Source: Chloranthus sessilifolius
Lineage: Eukaryota; Streptophyta; Magnoliopsida; Chloranthales; Chloranthaceae
Direction: 5' to 3'
DNA: 64,000 nt
NCBI GenBank assembly: GCA_021018995.1
Contig: CM037591.1
Location: 72,505,901 to 72,569,900 of the forward strand
A program made the position numbers and the translations under genes. A model generated the notes under the pieces. That model worked only from the letters and a program-made list of their open reading frames with translations, did no database searches and was not told where the DNA came from. Every line of letters starts with the position of its first letter. Within the stretch, counting starts at the first letter, position 1. This document shows, piece by piece, positions 45,231-56,385 of the stretch.

Positions 45231-45700
45231 GCTGTCAGAATGCTCGCCGCGTAATCAGTGCCCATCTCCTGGAGGGGTGCAATAGCGAATATATAAACAA
45301 TGAAGTCCTCATACGGGAATTTGACGCATTAGTGGTATGTGGATGCGATGGCCTTCATCGACTCTAACCACTTTTTTCTTCGGATAAGATTGTAAGTACT
45401 GGAGGAATCAGAAAAATGGAAAGTGACGTCTTTTGTTACAGGTCCGAGACAAACTTGGAGTTGGATAGTTCCTTTGATGAAACGATGCGATCCATCATAA
45501 GCTATAAGAGATAGTGCTGAGGGCCTAACATCCTTCTCCACATACTCGAGCGTCTTTAACATTGTGATAGGGCAGATATTGAGTCCTACTCCTATATCAA
45601 CCAATGCATGGGGTACGAAAAATCCTCTAATTATGACCGTAAGGTATATGGTAGCTGAACTTCTGCGAAGTGATCATCAGGCATGTCTGCATCTATGAAA
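45231..45700 (-). pseudogene. E2 protease
   Basis: 45329-45604 reads MVDIGVGLNICPITMLKTLE, LSLIAYDGSHRFIKGTIQL, VTKDVTFHFSDSSSTYNLI and LESMKAIASTYH. This is the Tat protease, with the D-x-G near the start and STYNLI...WL.SMKA.ASTYH at its end. The copy at 59171-59564 is the same domain. The Athila element sits immediately beyond. Broken. Confidence 0.85.
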
Positions 45701-46549
45701 GTGTGTGCCAGAGGTTGGGTCATGACCGAGGTGATTTGATGTTGCTGATCTAATATTATGTCTTCGATATTATGTCTTCGTCCACTTGTGTGTCCTCAAG
45801 CGTCCTTATCAGCAATCGGTGATGATTAGGTGGTTTCTTGATGAGTTCTAGTATTGATATATGGGCTAGGATCTTTTGGATATCACAGAAGGTCATATTC
45901 TTGTCCTGACTTGAGTGCAATTTCTTTGCTCGGGAGATGAGCCCTAGGTGCAGGTGGTGTGAGTGGTTGAGGTGCAGGGATTGGTGGAGGGATAATGTGA
46001 GGTAGGGGAGGAAAGTTAGATTCTTTTTCTCTCATGTTCCCCTATGGCAGTTGTGTGTTCGTAAAATCCTTATTTCGAGGAAAAGGCAGAAGTGGATAAT
46101 TGGTTCCTGCCTTAAGGATCGGGCAAGTCAATTGCTGACCGAGCCCAGTGTTGCTCGACGTTGATGTATCTATGAAGTGAGTGAAATTTGGAGGGCAGAG
46201 CGCATACGTCCACTGTGTCTCTCCAAGGTGGGAGATACTAAGTGTAATCTTCTTCTTCTAGGAAAGCCGAGACTAGTATCTTGCACGGGTTAGGATGTCC
46301 TTCTTGTTCACTTTCTTCTATGTTTAGCAAACACTTGGTCCTTGTTTCGTCTTCTTAGCTTGGGGTCTTTCGGGTGGCATTGTCTACCCATGCACCTATT
46401 TAGGCTGCGATTTGAAGAACATGATCCTCATTCTCGGGTTTTGAATCAGGTGAGGGAAGCATCAATGGTGTTGGTTTAGGGTTTGAAGGGGTTGAAGGTT
46501 ATGGCGGGTGACTATGAAGGAATTGTTTTCGGGCCCTACAGAGGTGGAC
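45701..46549 (-). pseudogene. E2 linker between gag and protease
   Basis: Contains a proline-rich stretch, seen more clearly in the second copy (59728-59958: LPPLPHIIPPPIPAPQPLTP). No catalytic domain. Broken. Confidence 0.6.
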
Positions 46550-48408
46550 TTATATCTGAGCGAATTTTGGGCAAGGAGGTGGGCTCAGCGGGGCAATTCG
46601 GGTGATCAAAGCCGAGGGGTGCGGGGGTGGAGGAGCACCAACAGGGATGGAAAAAGTTTTGGAAATTTGGAGGTGAGTGATTATGGTGGAGGGGTGAAAA
46701 GAGAATTGATCGAGGAGATCCAAGGTGGTGACCTGGGCTGGTGTTCCTTTGTTGTGGTTGGGCATGGGGTTATTAATGATTCCAAAGTTTTGTTGTGGTT
46801 GACTATAGTTAGGGTTAGGATTCCTGAGCGCTTCCCAATCAATTTGGTTTCGGTCGTTCATGTCATAGATTACATCCCGGAGGAACCATTAGTCTTGTAG
46901 ATTGTGTCCCGCGTACCAATGAATTATGCAATATTTGCTATAATCTAGATTTGTCGGCCATGGTTAGGGTCTTTCTTGTGAGAATTGGAGGAGATTCTGA
47001 GTGTTAAGGAGATGAAAAATGTTGAGAATTGTATCAGGTCAAGGGGGATAATGTTCCAGTCTCGGCTGATAGGGGCTTCTACTTTGGTTGAAATTTTGTG
47101 GTGGGGGTACGTTATTGTAGCTTTGCGTGTGGGTCGGTAAATTTTATGTTATATTCTAATTCTGATAAGCGTTGGGATATTAGTTTCTATTCTAGTATTG
47201 GCCCTGATTTTAGTTCTGGCCTTAGTTCTGGTTCGCATATTTTTATTGATTTGCACCTTGATTTTGGTTTGCGTACCTTTGTTGATTTTGATTCTGCTTG
47301 AAATTTCTCGACTGGAAGTTTCCGTTCCTGAAATTTTGTCCTTGATTGATAATGGTGTTGACCTACTTGATTCCTAAGGCTTTCTTACTATTTTTTCACT
47401 TCGATTTAACGGAAGAGCCTACTCTCGATGTGACTATGGATGGGGCGAGGTCTCCGCCTTTGATGTGTCATGCTAGTCGGGATGCCCGAGAGTGGAGTGC
47501 AGTGAAATCAGGACAGTCACTTATGATAAGCGCGCTCTTTAATGGTTCTCTAGTATTATCGATGATAATATCAATCGAGTCTTTCTCTTTCATTGAAGTG
47601 CTAGTCCTGGCAGCGAGTTTCCTCCATCTGGCGATGAAGTTGGTGATATCTTCATCGAGTCGTTGCTTTGTCACCATTAGGTCACTGAGATAGACTGTCT
47701 CTTTGATCAAGTGCTCGTATTGGTCCAGGAATTGATCGACTGAATCATCGAACATATCTATCTTATACAGCGGGAGTCCTATAAAAAAATCTAGAGCTTC
47801 TCCTTCTAATGAGTGTTGGAAATAATGGATGAGATGTCCTCAATCGTCGCGTATGGGTCGACAATCATTATAAAAGAGGGCCAAGTGATGGTTTGGATTT
47901 CCCATGCCATTGTACTTGGTAAATTTTGGCGATTTGAATCCCGTCGATAAGTTAAATTCGACATCCCGAATGAGTGACCAGGGCTCTCCCTCTTGACCAT
48001 GTATTCATCAAGCATCTTGGGGAGATCTTCGATCTTGATGGTGCCATCTTTTGGAGCATCAAGATCTTGATGGTACCCATGAGCAAACCTTGTCAAAAGA
48101 ATCATCGTTGAAGCATGTGTGAACACGGTGTCTCAATGGTGAGGCGCAGGCTGACACTGTGCTCGGGTAGGTGGCGGCCACTCATATCATTCTTGTTCTT
48201 TTGAATATTGTCGTGCGCTAATGGTCTTGTATGCAGCAGCTAGTCCTCGAAGCAATTCCTCAGTGTCATCATCTCCTCTTTGTATTATCTGAATACTAAG
48301 TTCTACAATTTGTTGATCAGTGAGGTTTTGTCCGGTGTTACTATCTCTTCCGTTGTGGTTATTACCGGTGTGCGATGTAGAAAAGGGATTTTCTTGATTG
48401 CTAGCCAT
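46550..48408 (-). pseudogene. E2 gag
   Basis: 48187-48408 is the N-terminal part (MASNQENPFSTSHTGNNHNG, then LTDQQIVELSIQIIQRG). 47806-48126 carries APKDGTIKIEDLPKMLDEYM. 47468-47755 carries the Retrotrans_gag core: DQFLDQYEHLIKETVYL, then FIARWRKLAARTSTSMKEKD. 46550-46861 is proline- and asparagine-rich, and a zinc-knuckle-like CIIHWYAGH lies near 46900. Copy at 60356-62240. Broken. Confidence 0.85.
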
Positions 48409-48643
48409 GTTAATCTAAGACTGTCGTAGGCTGGAATCGCAAGGTGATTCTTTCTTGTATACGGGGTTCTTGTGATATCCCCACAATGGTGGGTCTCCTA
48501 AACTCAATCTTGGTATACCGGACATCTCGAATCTTTGGCGAAGACTCATATATTTAAGAAAATTTGAAATGATGCGATGGAAAGAAAAAGAAAAAGAAAT
48601 AAGAAACTAACTATCTAAGAAAGGAAGAGTTTGGCAAAAGAAG
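48409..48643 (-). other. E2 leader
   Basis: Between gag start and primer-binding site. Contains an A/G-rich run AAAGAAAAAGAAAAAG (48582-48598). No gene seen. It matches 62241-62474. Confidence 0.6.
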
Positions 48644-48660
48644 TCCCAGCACGATCACCA
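48644..48660 (-). promoter_or_regulatory. E2 primer-binding site
   Basis: Minus strand TGGTGATCGTGCTGGGA a few bases inside the 5' LTR. The second copy (62475-62491) reads TGGCGATCGTGATGGGC. The pair gives a consensus TGGCGATCGTGATGGGA, like the 3' end complement of a plant tRNA-Arg. Confidence 0.65.
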
Positions 48661-48666
48661 GTTTAT

Positions 48667-51149
48667 TGGTGCACGCGTTTTTTGGGTTCCTTTCGATCGC
48701 CATGAATTAGTGGCCCAATTATATCCTAAGTAGACTCTGGCAATGCGGTGTTTTGAATCTTAAAAATAAAGGGGGATTTCTAGGAAGGTTCCTAGTTTGT
48801 TGCGATCGCTAGCTGTAGATATTTAACGACGCTGCAACACGTCAGTGATCACGCTTTGGAACAGTTGTGAGTTACTTTATTGAATCGTTGGCCTGCCAAC
48901 GTTAGTACCACTGGCTCTTCTTGAAGTTTAGATAGTTTAGTTTTCTTGTTTGTCGCTGTAATTCTAATTGGCTTTAGTTTCTTGGTTCTATTATGAGTCT
49001 AACTATGTGAGCCTATTGTGGTGAATTAATCTAATATTCTAGTTTCCTAATCCTAGTGTGAGTCAACTTCGTTTAAAAATACTATTTGAAGTCTCACTAG
49101 TTTCGAATCTAATTACTTTTGGATATCCTACCTATATTAAAATTCTATTATGATTAGGTGTCCTAATTCTATCGTGATTCTAAAAGGTTTCCTAATGCTA
49201 TTAAAAGTCTAATTGATTTTAGTATTTTAATCTTATTAAAAGTCTAATTAATTTATTCTCCTAATCCTACTAGGAGTCTAATTAATTCAAATGTCCTAAT
49301 TTTATTAGGAGTCTAACTAATTTAAATGTTCTAATCTTATTAGAAATCTAATTAATTAGTTTCCTAATCATACTAGGAATGCAAATATGCTAATTCTAGT
49401 GAAACTCTAATTAAAGCAAGTATACTAATTGTTCTGAAATTCTAATTTCCGCAATTATACTAATTTCACTGAAATTCTAATTAAAGCAATTATACTAACT
49501 TTACTGAAATTCTAATTAAAGCAATTACACTAATTTTACTAAAATTTTAATTAAGCCAAGTAAACTAATTTTACTAAAATTATAATTAAAGCAAGTGAAC
49601 TAATTTTACTCAAATTTTAATTAAAGTAAATGAACTAATTTTACTCAAAACATCGAAGAAAAGAGGTTTTGGGCCCGCTATGCTGACGAGGATTGGCCTC
49701 GTTCCCAAGTACCCTCCGTAAGATCCCTTGGGCAAAACGGGTGGTTGAGATTAAAGCAAATTGAATTGTAAATTATAGATAGTATTTTTTTAGGATTTTT
49801 AAAGTCGATTTTGGATTATAGTTATATATTGAATTTAGAAATTAGAAATTAAAAACTGAACTATAAATTGGAATTCTAAAATTCTTAAATTGAGAAATTA
49901 AAACTAAGATTTAAATTCTAAGGATTGAATTTGGGACCGAAATTAGAAAATCAGATCGTATAATTAAGGACTGATTCTAGAAACTAAGAACTAGAACCAG
50001 AGATTAATAATAGGACTGGAGATTGAGATTTCATAACAAAATTGAGGTTTAAGGTCGGGGATTAGGCCGTTTGATTAAGGATTGGTTCTGGAAACTGAGA
50101 ACTTGAACCAGATATTAAAAATTATGGTTTAAAAAAGGGTGCTACGGTCTAAGACTGAAAATTTAATATTAATAGTTAAAACTAAAGACAACCTAAATCT
50201 AAGAATAAAAAACTAGAGTCGAAAACAAAAAGCAAAATTTTACCTAAAGTCGGGGCCGTAGAGAGGAATCTCAAAATTTGAAGCTTGGAAGCGGGGGACT
50301 TGAAACTCGAATCTCGAAGTCATTGCTACATCTATCTCTGCATTCGCTCAGTTCACTCTGTGTGTGTGTGCCCGCTTTTTTTTTTGGGACCGAAGTAAAA
50401 AAAATCTTTTATAGGGTTTCTTCCAATGACGAGCCCTGTTTCAGGCGTTTAACTGAATTGCGCGTCGATTAATCGGTGCTTATTCGCTTTGATAAGTCAC
50501 CGACTCAGTGAGTGACCGGCTGACTGGCTCAGCCGAATTCCCTAGTTCAATCACGTTAGGACTAATTATGCACCCTGTTTGGAGTGCACAATCAGATTTA
50601 TCATTTCATTCGAAGCGCTTAATCGTGGAATCTTGGTGGTTAAGGACTGTGAGACTAGGTCGGGCATAGGCTAGTTACGCGCCTATGATGGACCGCCCAA
50701 TTTGATCACGCGTGCCATGTAGAGTTTGTAATCGAGTCTCAAAGTGGTCTGAAGAAAGGAAGTCTGGTCTGAAAAGGGACTGATTGCACATTTGTGGGTA
50801 TGCGTGTAATATAATTACAACCTGCATTTTCACTATATACTATTGCTTCAGTATATAGTCACCCTACGTTGGGGTCTGAGCCACAGAGCTATTGTTTCCG
50901 CCAGTGTTCAGTGATGTACTATTGTTTCAGTGCAAGGTTTTCACGTTAGGATTAAAGGAGTGGTCTGAGCTACAGAGCTATTATTTCAGTCTGTGTTCAA
51001 CCATGTACTATTATTTCAGTGCATGGTCCCCACATTAGGGTTGTGAAACTTTCAGAAAAGGTGAGGCCTTTTCAAAGAGTCACGGGCAAGGTCAAAGGTT
51101 GACTGAACAAATTTGTATATTCCGAGAGGAAAAAATGGGGGTGTCTGCA
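48667..51149 (-). repeat. E2 5' LTR
   Basis: About 2.48 kb, TGGTGCACG to GTCTGCA. AT-rich array at 49030-49640, TATA box at 50406-50415, box AGTCACCGACTCAGTGAGTG (50494 on), three U3 units (50815-51040). It is outside-flanked by AACCT (51151-51155), one base beyond the end. Confidence 0.88.
50406..50415 (-). promoter_or_regulatory. LTR TATA box (E2 5' LTR)
   Basis: CCCTATAAAAG on the minus strand, ahead of the AT-rich leader. It would start the E2 genomic RNA. Confidence 0.6.
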
Positions 51150-51150
51150 T

Positions 51151-52182
51151 AACCTCCCAAAACCCCGTGATGCACTATTTTACTATGCATTTGTCTGGCG
51201 CATCTATTAGTTGCGCCAAGCTTAGCTACAGTACCCTAAGTTTTTTTGTTCAAATTTTGAGATTAGGGTTTGACTTATTGACCATCTTGATCTCTTGGGT
51301 GTGTTTTTCTTATTCTGTTACACCCATTCCTATTATATTTGCAACCCTTTGAGTGACTTAAAGCTCTAACCTATCATCTACCATTGGAGCCAACTTTCAC
51401 ACTTTTCAAGGCTCCAAAAACCCTAGAAAACCATAGGTAGCTAGATTACCTAATTCCTAATCTTACTTAGCCTCTAAACACCCTCCTAACCTCTCTTTTT
51501 CCTATGAATAGAGAGGCACCCCCCCCCTTTACAAAGGCTTGGAAAATTTCAAAAGAAAAGAGATTAGGAACTCTCTCTCTGTCTGTCTAGTGCTCTTTTT
51601 TACATACAAATTCGAGAATTCCCAAACCATCTTTAGACCTCACCTTTTCTAAAAAACCTTTTAGTTTAGGTGAGTGCTACCCCTTAGCCATCCCTCTTTA
51701 CCCCTTAGCCTTCTAGCCCTAAGAGCTAGAACACTAGTTCTAACCGTACAAACCATTAGAAGCTCATCAAAGCAAGCCTATGCAATGTTCCACAGCGGTG
51801 CAACAAGGGCTCGAGAGTTTCGGCTCTCCCCTCTACTCCTTTACCTTCTCGATTCTTTCTCTATCCTCACATTTGAGGATTTTAATGCCCTAGGGGAGGA
51901 GGAAGGCTTTTTTGCTTCTTTTATTTTTTTTTGCTTTTGGCCATAAGTAGAGACCGCATTAAGCGGGTTGATCAGGTGCCTAACAGCTTCCCGATCGATA
52001 ACCGAAGCCTCTACCCAAGAGCCTTTGGCGTAGTCCAGATTCATAGTCATATTTGACACTTCGGTGTATTTAAATAGTGATTTAAGGTTCTTGGGACACC
52101 AAAAGCTCTAGGTGGCGACTCTAAAGTTTTATCGAGAGTGCGCATCATCGTGATAGGTTCTCTTCGAATCTACGGTTGCACA
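51151..52182 (+). repeat. E3 5' LTR, second part
   Basis: Starts with the AACCT duplication and runs to the primer-binding site at 52185. With 12659-13173 the LTR is about 1.5 kb. It contains a TTGGCGCA-type hairpin (51195-51220). The 3' end reads GTTGCACA before GATGGCAACT. A poly-C run (51520-51528) and CT-rich stretch (51570-51590) are present. Confidence 0.75.
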
Positions 52183-52184
52183 GA

Positions 52185-52202
52185 TGGCAACTTTGCTGGG
52201 GA
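52185..52202 (+). promoter_or_regulatory. E3 primer-binding site
   Basis: TGGCAACTTTGCTGGGGA, a relative of TGGCGACTCTGCTGGGGA used by Tat-lineage elements. A second TGGCGACTCT lies at 52114-52123 within the LTR end. Confidence 0.72.
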
Positions 52203-53682
52203 GTAGCTAGTAGAGCTTCCCCTTGAATTTGGCCTTTTATTTTTTATTTTACTAACCTTTTTGCTATTTTTTTTCCTGTTTTTACTCACCCCTACGATTA
52301 TGTCATTTTACACACCCCTACTTTTACGTCATTTACGTGCCTTAGCAGATAGGCGGGCTTACTTCCGCACCATATTTAATTTTCTTCCCATTTCCGTCAT
52401 TTACGTGCCTTAACCGATTGGCGGGCCAACATGTTCTTTGTTATTTAATTTCTTTACTTTTACATCATTTAAAGTCCCTTAGCCAATTAGCAGACCTACG
52501 TGCGCATTTAATTTCCGCAAACATATTCCAACAGTGGACGCCTACCCGTAGAGGCGACACAGGACCATTACCGGGGTCTTTGAACTTTAAGAAAACTCCT
52601 TTAAAATTGAAAAATAAAATTGAACCAACAAGAGGGACATAATTAAATTTTGCGGGGTTAGATTTTTATGGGTTAGGATTCCTAGGCAAACATACAAACT
52701 CCTAGTTCTTAGTATGACGGCAGCCCCAAGTGATGATGATTCGGAAAAGTTTCAGGTCACCTAGTACTTGAGAAAGCGCTTGCATTGGGGATATATCGGG
52801 TGGGTAACCTTTTGAATACTTAGCCTAAAACCCATGGGAAGTGATCGTTAGCGGACCCGCATTGGCCTTGTATCCCTTAGGATCGGTGAGGAGAGACCCG
52901 TTGCAATTAAGAGAACAGTCCCCGGAAGCATTGCTTCTAGAAAACCAACAGAAAAGAAAAAAATTTTGGCTATTGTTCTACTATCAAAGCAATTGCCCCC
53001 ACACTTTATAACTGGCGCATCTATGACATGCCCTAAACTTGAAATCCCCAGATTTGCATTGGCGCATGTAATAGTTGTGCCAAGCATAATCTGGTCGAAG
53101 ACTGGAATAGTTGCGCCACTTTATAGCTGGCGCATCTATTACATGCGCTAAGCCTGGAATCGCCAGATTTCCATTGGTGCATGTAATAGTTGCGCCAAGC
53201 ATAATTTGGTCGAAGATTGGCTTGGCACAGGTAATTCAAGTGCCCAATATGATTTGTTCCCACCGGACAGTTTAGCCCAAGTCTATGGCCCATCTCACCT
53301 TCCCAGAGTCCTCGATTAGTAATTTTTGCCCCTCGGCTTAGGCCCTGCAATTTTTGACACCAAATACGCCCCCGCCGGTCTAAAGAGGGTGACTTCTTTT
53401 TGACCCGTTTTGGGGGATCGAGTTGTTTGCATCGATCTTTGTGCCTTCAATAGATCAAAGGGTCTCCCTTTGATTCTTCTGAAGCACTTCAAATTCATTG
53501 CCGCGAAACCTATTTAAGGTACGAAAGCCACCTGAGAAGGGAATTCAAAAGCCTCAGAATCCTTGCTCATTTCACTTATAAAAAATTTTCAAGAAAATTA
53601 AATAATAAAAAACTCAAAAAAATAATACAGAGTTTTGTGCTGCCGGCACAATGGGATCATCTTGCCCTCCATCATATCGTAG
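52203..53682 (+). other. E3 leader, no gene recognised
   Basis: Contains repeats of TTACGTGCCTTA.C.GAT.GGC.GG (about 52332, 52403 and, more loosely, 52470), a 115-bp tandem duplication and four TTGGCGCA hairpins. Short minus-strand open stretches here are by-products of the repeats. Confidence 0.6.
53002..53222 (+). repeat. 115-bp tandem duplication with TTGGCGCA hairpins (E3 leader)
   Basis: CACTTTATA(A/G)CTGGCGCATCT begins both units (53002 and 53117). Each unit holds two hairpins of the type (T)TGGCGCA, 9 bases, TGCGCCA(A): 53012-53036 and 53059-53084, then 53127-53152 and 53173-53199. The units also share AGCATAAT(C/T)TGGTCGAAGA. Confidence 0.85.
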
Positions 53683-55150
53683 GTGAAGAAGGAGGAAGCT
53701 TTATGGGACCCACCTGAGGCACCCATACCCTACCCGATACCGAGCTGTGTCGTGGGCTGTGGACCCAACATACGCCGATCTCGACTCATCCCTGCCACAT
53801 TCCCCGACTATCTCCCATGCAGAGGAGATGTTCACGTCTATCCCCCTCACCCAATCACCCTTTACCATTATCGGCCCATTCGGCACCCCCATTTTCCCAT
53901 CCACCACCTCCCAAAATATCTAAAATCCAACCCCACAATCCCCATTATTTTCCCAAACCATGCCCTCATCCATAGCCATTCCCAACCCATCCCACCTTCC
54001 ATCCACACCCATTTAAAACCCGACCCAATCCTCCACCTTCACTAATATACCATATTTTTCATCTGCCCGATGCATACTCAATCCACCCGCATCTACCCAT
54101 GCAACATCCAACTTACCCAATCCCCCACACATCCCTCCATCTACCCAGGTTATGCCCATTTTTACTGGGGCCACAACCCGTTTCTCTCACACATATCCCA
54201 CATCCATACCCCATTCTTCATCATGCCATTTTTTACCTCCACCCACATTCACCAATGCCCCACCTAATTTCTCCAACCCACTCCATACCTCACCACTTAC
54301 CCAGGTCATGCTCGATTTTATCGGGGCCATGCCCAATTTTCCCACCACATCCACCCCACCATCCCTTAAATATACCATCCCCATCCGATCCCTCTCCAAT
54401 GGCCATGATGGAAGAGATGGTCCATGCCTACACTAGATGGAAACCCACTCAAGACATCTCCTCTCACCCACACCCCACATCCCTAAATCCATCCCATGCC
54501 CTACCCAGCCTCCATGCCTCATTCCCCCATGACCCCCATCAACCCCCCATTATTCATACTCATCAAGGGCTCATGGCCTAGACCCACCAAGGGCCCATGG
54601 CCCAGACCAATCAAGGGCGCATGGCCCAGCCCCATCAAGGCACAATGGGCCAGACCCACCAAGGGCACAAACCTATCAAGGCCCAGACCCATCAATGGCC
54701 CATGGCATAGACCCACTAAGGGCCCATGGCCAAGACTCATCAAGGCCAATGGGCCAGACCCATCAAAGCCCAATGGGCCAAACCCAACATTCCCAAAGCC
54801 TCATGGCCCAACCCTCTCAAGGCTTTATGGCCCAAACCCTTCAAAGCCCTTTTTCCTACACCCAAGCCTAACAAGGCCCAAACCTTGAAACCTCGCATTC
54901 ATACCCTTCACCATTCCTCTAAAATTTCACTCAACCGTCATACCTAGCTCAAACCCATGCCCTGCATCAACCCCAATTTACCCATGTCCCTACACCTCAA
55001 AGCCATCTCCAGGACTTTCCCCATACCCAATGGCCCCATCAGGCCCAAAATTTAACTTCCACTCACCCCATCACCCAACAAAATTTCCCTCACATTCAAT
55101 GGTCTCACCCAAATCCCATTTAGTCCATTCCCATTCAGTCAATACAACAC
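53683..55150 (+). pseudogene. E3 gag N-terminal part, C-rich
   Basis: The plus strand is strongly pyrimidine-rich (CCCAT, CCACC, ATCCC). Open stretches (53683-54045, 54070-54267, 54099-54581, 54496-54888) are rich in P, H and S. They contain a 24-bp repeat near 54564-54790. No domain is recognised. Its place between leader and gag core suggests a low-complexity gag N-terminus. Broken. Confidence 0.55.
54564..54880 (+). repeat. 24-bp repeat encoding GPWPRP(T/I)K-like octapeptides
   Basis: About ten units of CAAGGGCCCATGGCCCAGAC plus CCAT, 24 bases each and thus 8 codons, degrading after about 54790. In one plus frame they read GPWPRPTKGPWPRPIKG. The reverse strand is open too (54519-54773: GLGHGPLVGLGHEPL). 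Confidence 0.85.
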
Positions 55151-56030
55151 CAACAGGAGAATCCTGCCTTCATTGCACCATATGTAGACCAGTAGTATGA
55201 AGACGATGAGATTAGGAATAGTGGGGCTTATTCCGGGGCATTGGCCAACATGAATCCACCACCCATAATAACCAACCCCTTGTTAGGACAGAGTGAATCC
55301 CGACCGACTGTTGAAAAGATTAGCCCCGTGTCTAAGGAATCAGAGTAGTTGAAAGAGCAGCTTGATAAAATTCAAAAGCAGCTATTGAAGATGGTGGAGC
55401 TGAAATCCATGCCACTGATTTGTCAAACTTGTGTTTATTTGCTGAAGTCCCATCACCCCCAAAGTTTGAAATGCTAGTTTTTGAATAGTACAACGACATT
55501 GGCAATCCTATTGCACACCTCAAGTCTACTGTGGGGACATGTGCTAGTATGGGGGGATGAAAGACTGCTAATAAAAGTCTTTCAGAAGAGTTTAACTGGT
55601 CTAACCTTAAGCTAGTTCACATCCTTAGAAGCATTTATGATAAAGGCTTGGTAAGACTTGATGCACTTGTTTCAAGAGCTGTATGTCTATAATATAGACA
55701 TTGAACCGTGCCAGTCAGATTTGGCCACATTAAAGCATAACCCCAATGATACCTTTAGCGATTATATACGGTGTTGGAGAGCCTTGGCTGCTTAGGTGAG
55801 GAACAGGATACCTGATGATGAATAAATAGAAATGATTTCAAAGAATACATTGCCGGTCATCTCAGATTTCCTCGTTTACCAACAGCAGTCAAGCTTCATA
55901 ATCTGGTTAGAAACACCAATCGTTGTAAGGATGCCATCAGAGAAGGGCGCCTGAGCAAGAATGTACCTGGTGGAGCCAGCGGGGCCAGAAGGTTTTTTGA
56001 GTAGACAAATGAGAAAAGAGTGGGAGCAGA
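55151..56030 (+). pseudogene. E3 gag core
   Basis: Around 55340 a coiled-coil-like LKEQLDKIQKQLLKMVELKS is readable, then at 55680-55790 NIDIEPCQSDLATLK and further on FSDYIRCWRALAA, the Retrotrans_gag pattern of Tat elements. Broken. Confidence 0.75.
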
Positions 56031-56385
56031 TGTCCAGAATGTTGCCAACTCTAGGCCCAACACTAGTATCACCCCTTTTCAGCTTAAGGCTGCATAGCCA
56101 CCGCTAGTTAGAAACGAGCCGGTACAGAAAGCTGGGAATGGGCAAGGGTTGTAGATGACTTCAGAGCAGAGAAGGGCCCGCTATGACTTAGTTTTTACAC
56201 CCCTAGGACAATCTTTGAATGTACTTTTACCTTTATTAATAGAAAAGGGATTAGTCATGGCCCTTCAACCCCGATCTCCACCGAATCCCATCTCGAGGAA
56301 CTATGACCCCAATACCCACTGTAATTTTCATTTGGGTTCGGGTCATCCAACTGATCACTGCTTCCCATTGAAGCATACTATATAA
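56031..56385 (+). pseudogene. E3 gag zinc knuckle
   Basis: 56155-56385 holds CNFHLGSGHPTDHC, residues 56-69, a CX2HX4HX4C knuckle typical of Tat gag, followed by FPLKHTI (Tat: PLKxKxQDLI). Upstream is a linker with SEQRRARYDLVFTPLGQS, matching Tat gag-linkers. Confidence 0.82.

Larger units (their letters stand above)
13176..51149 (-). mobile_element. E2: giant Tat/Ogre-lineage element (about 24.6 kb without insertions)
   Basis: The LTRs are 13176-15863 (3') and 48667-51149 (5'), both starting TGTAGACACC or TGCAGACACC on the minus strand. AACCT lies just outside both ends. Minus-strand order from the 5' LTR: primer-binding site, gag, proline-rich linker, protease, G-patch-like segment, RT, RNase H, second RNase H, integrase, long 3' region, polypurine tract. 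The two RNase H domains, the tRNA-Arg-like primer site and the size are typical of Tat/Ogre. The span of 37,974 bp holds an Athila element and a solo LTR. The element is broken, with ten or more breaks judging from how its domains are scattered. The 3' region carries a plus-strand PMD gene. Confidence 0.9.

Noticed and set aside
48644-48660. tRNA gene fragment
   Set aside because: Only about 17 bases match the 3' end of a tRNA and they lie next to an LTR: a primer-binding site. No cloverleaf was found around it.
54496-54888. Proline-rich host protein from the 24-bp repeat
   Set aside because: It lies between leader and gag core of E3, has no signal peptide or extensin pattern, and is open in several frames because of base bias.
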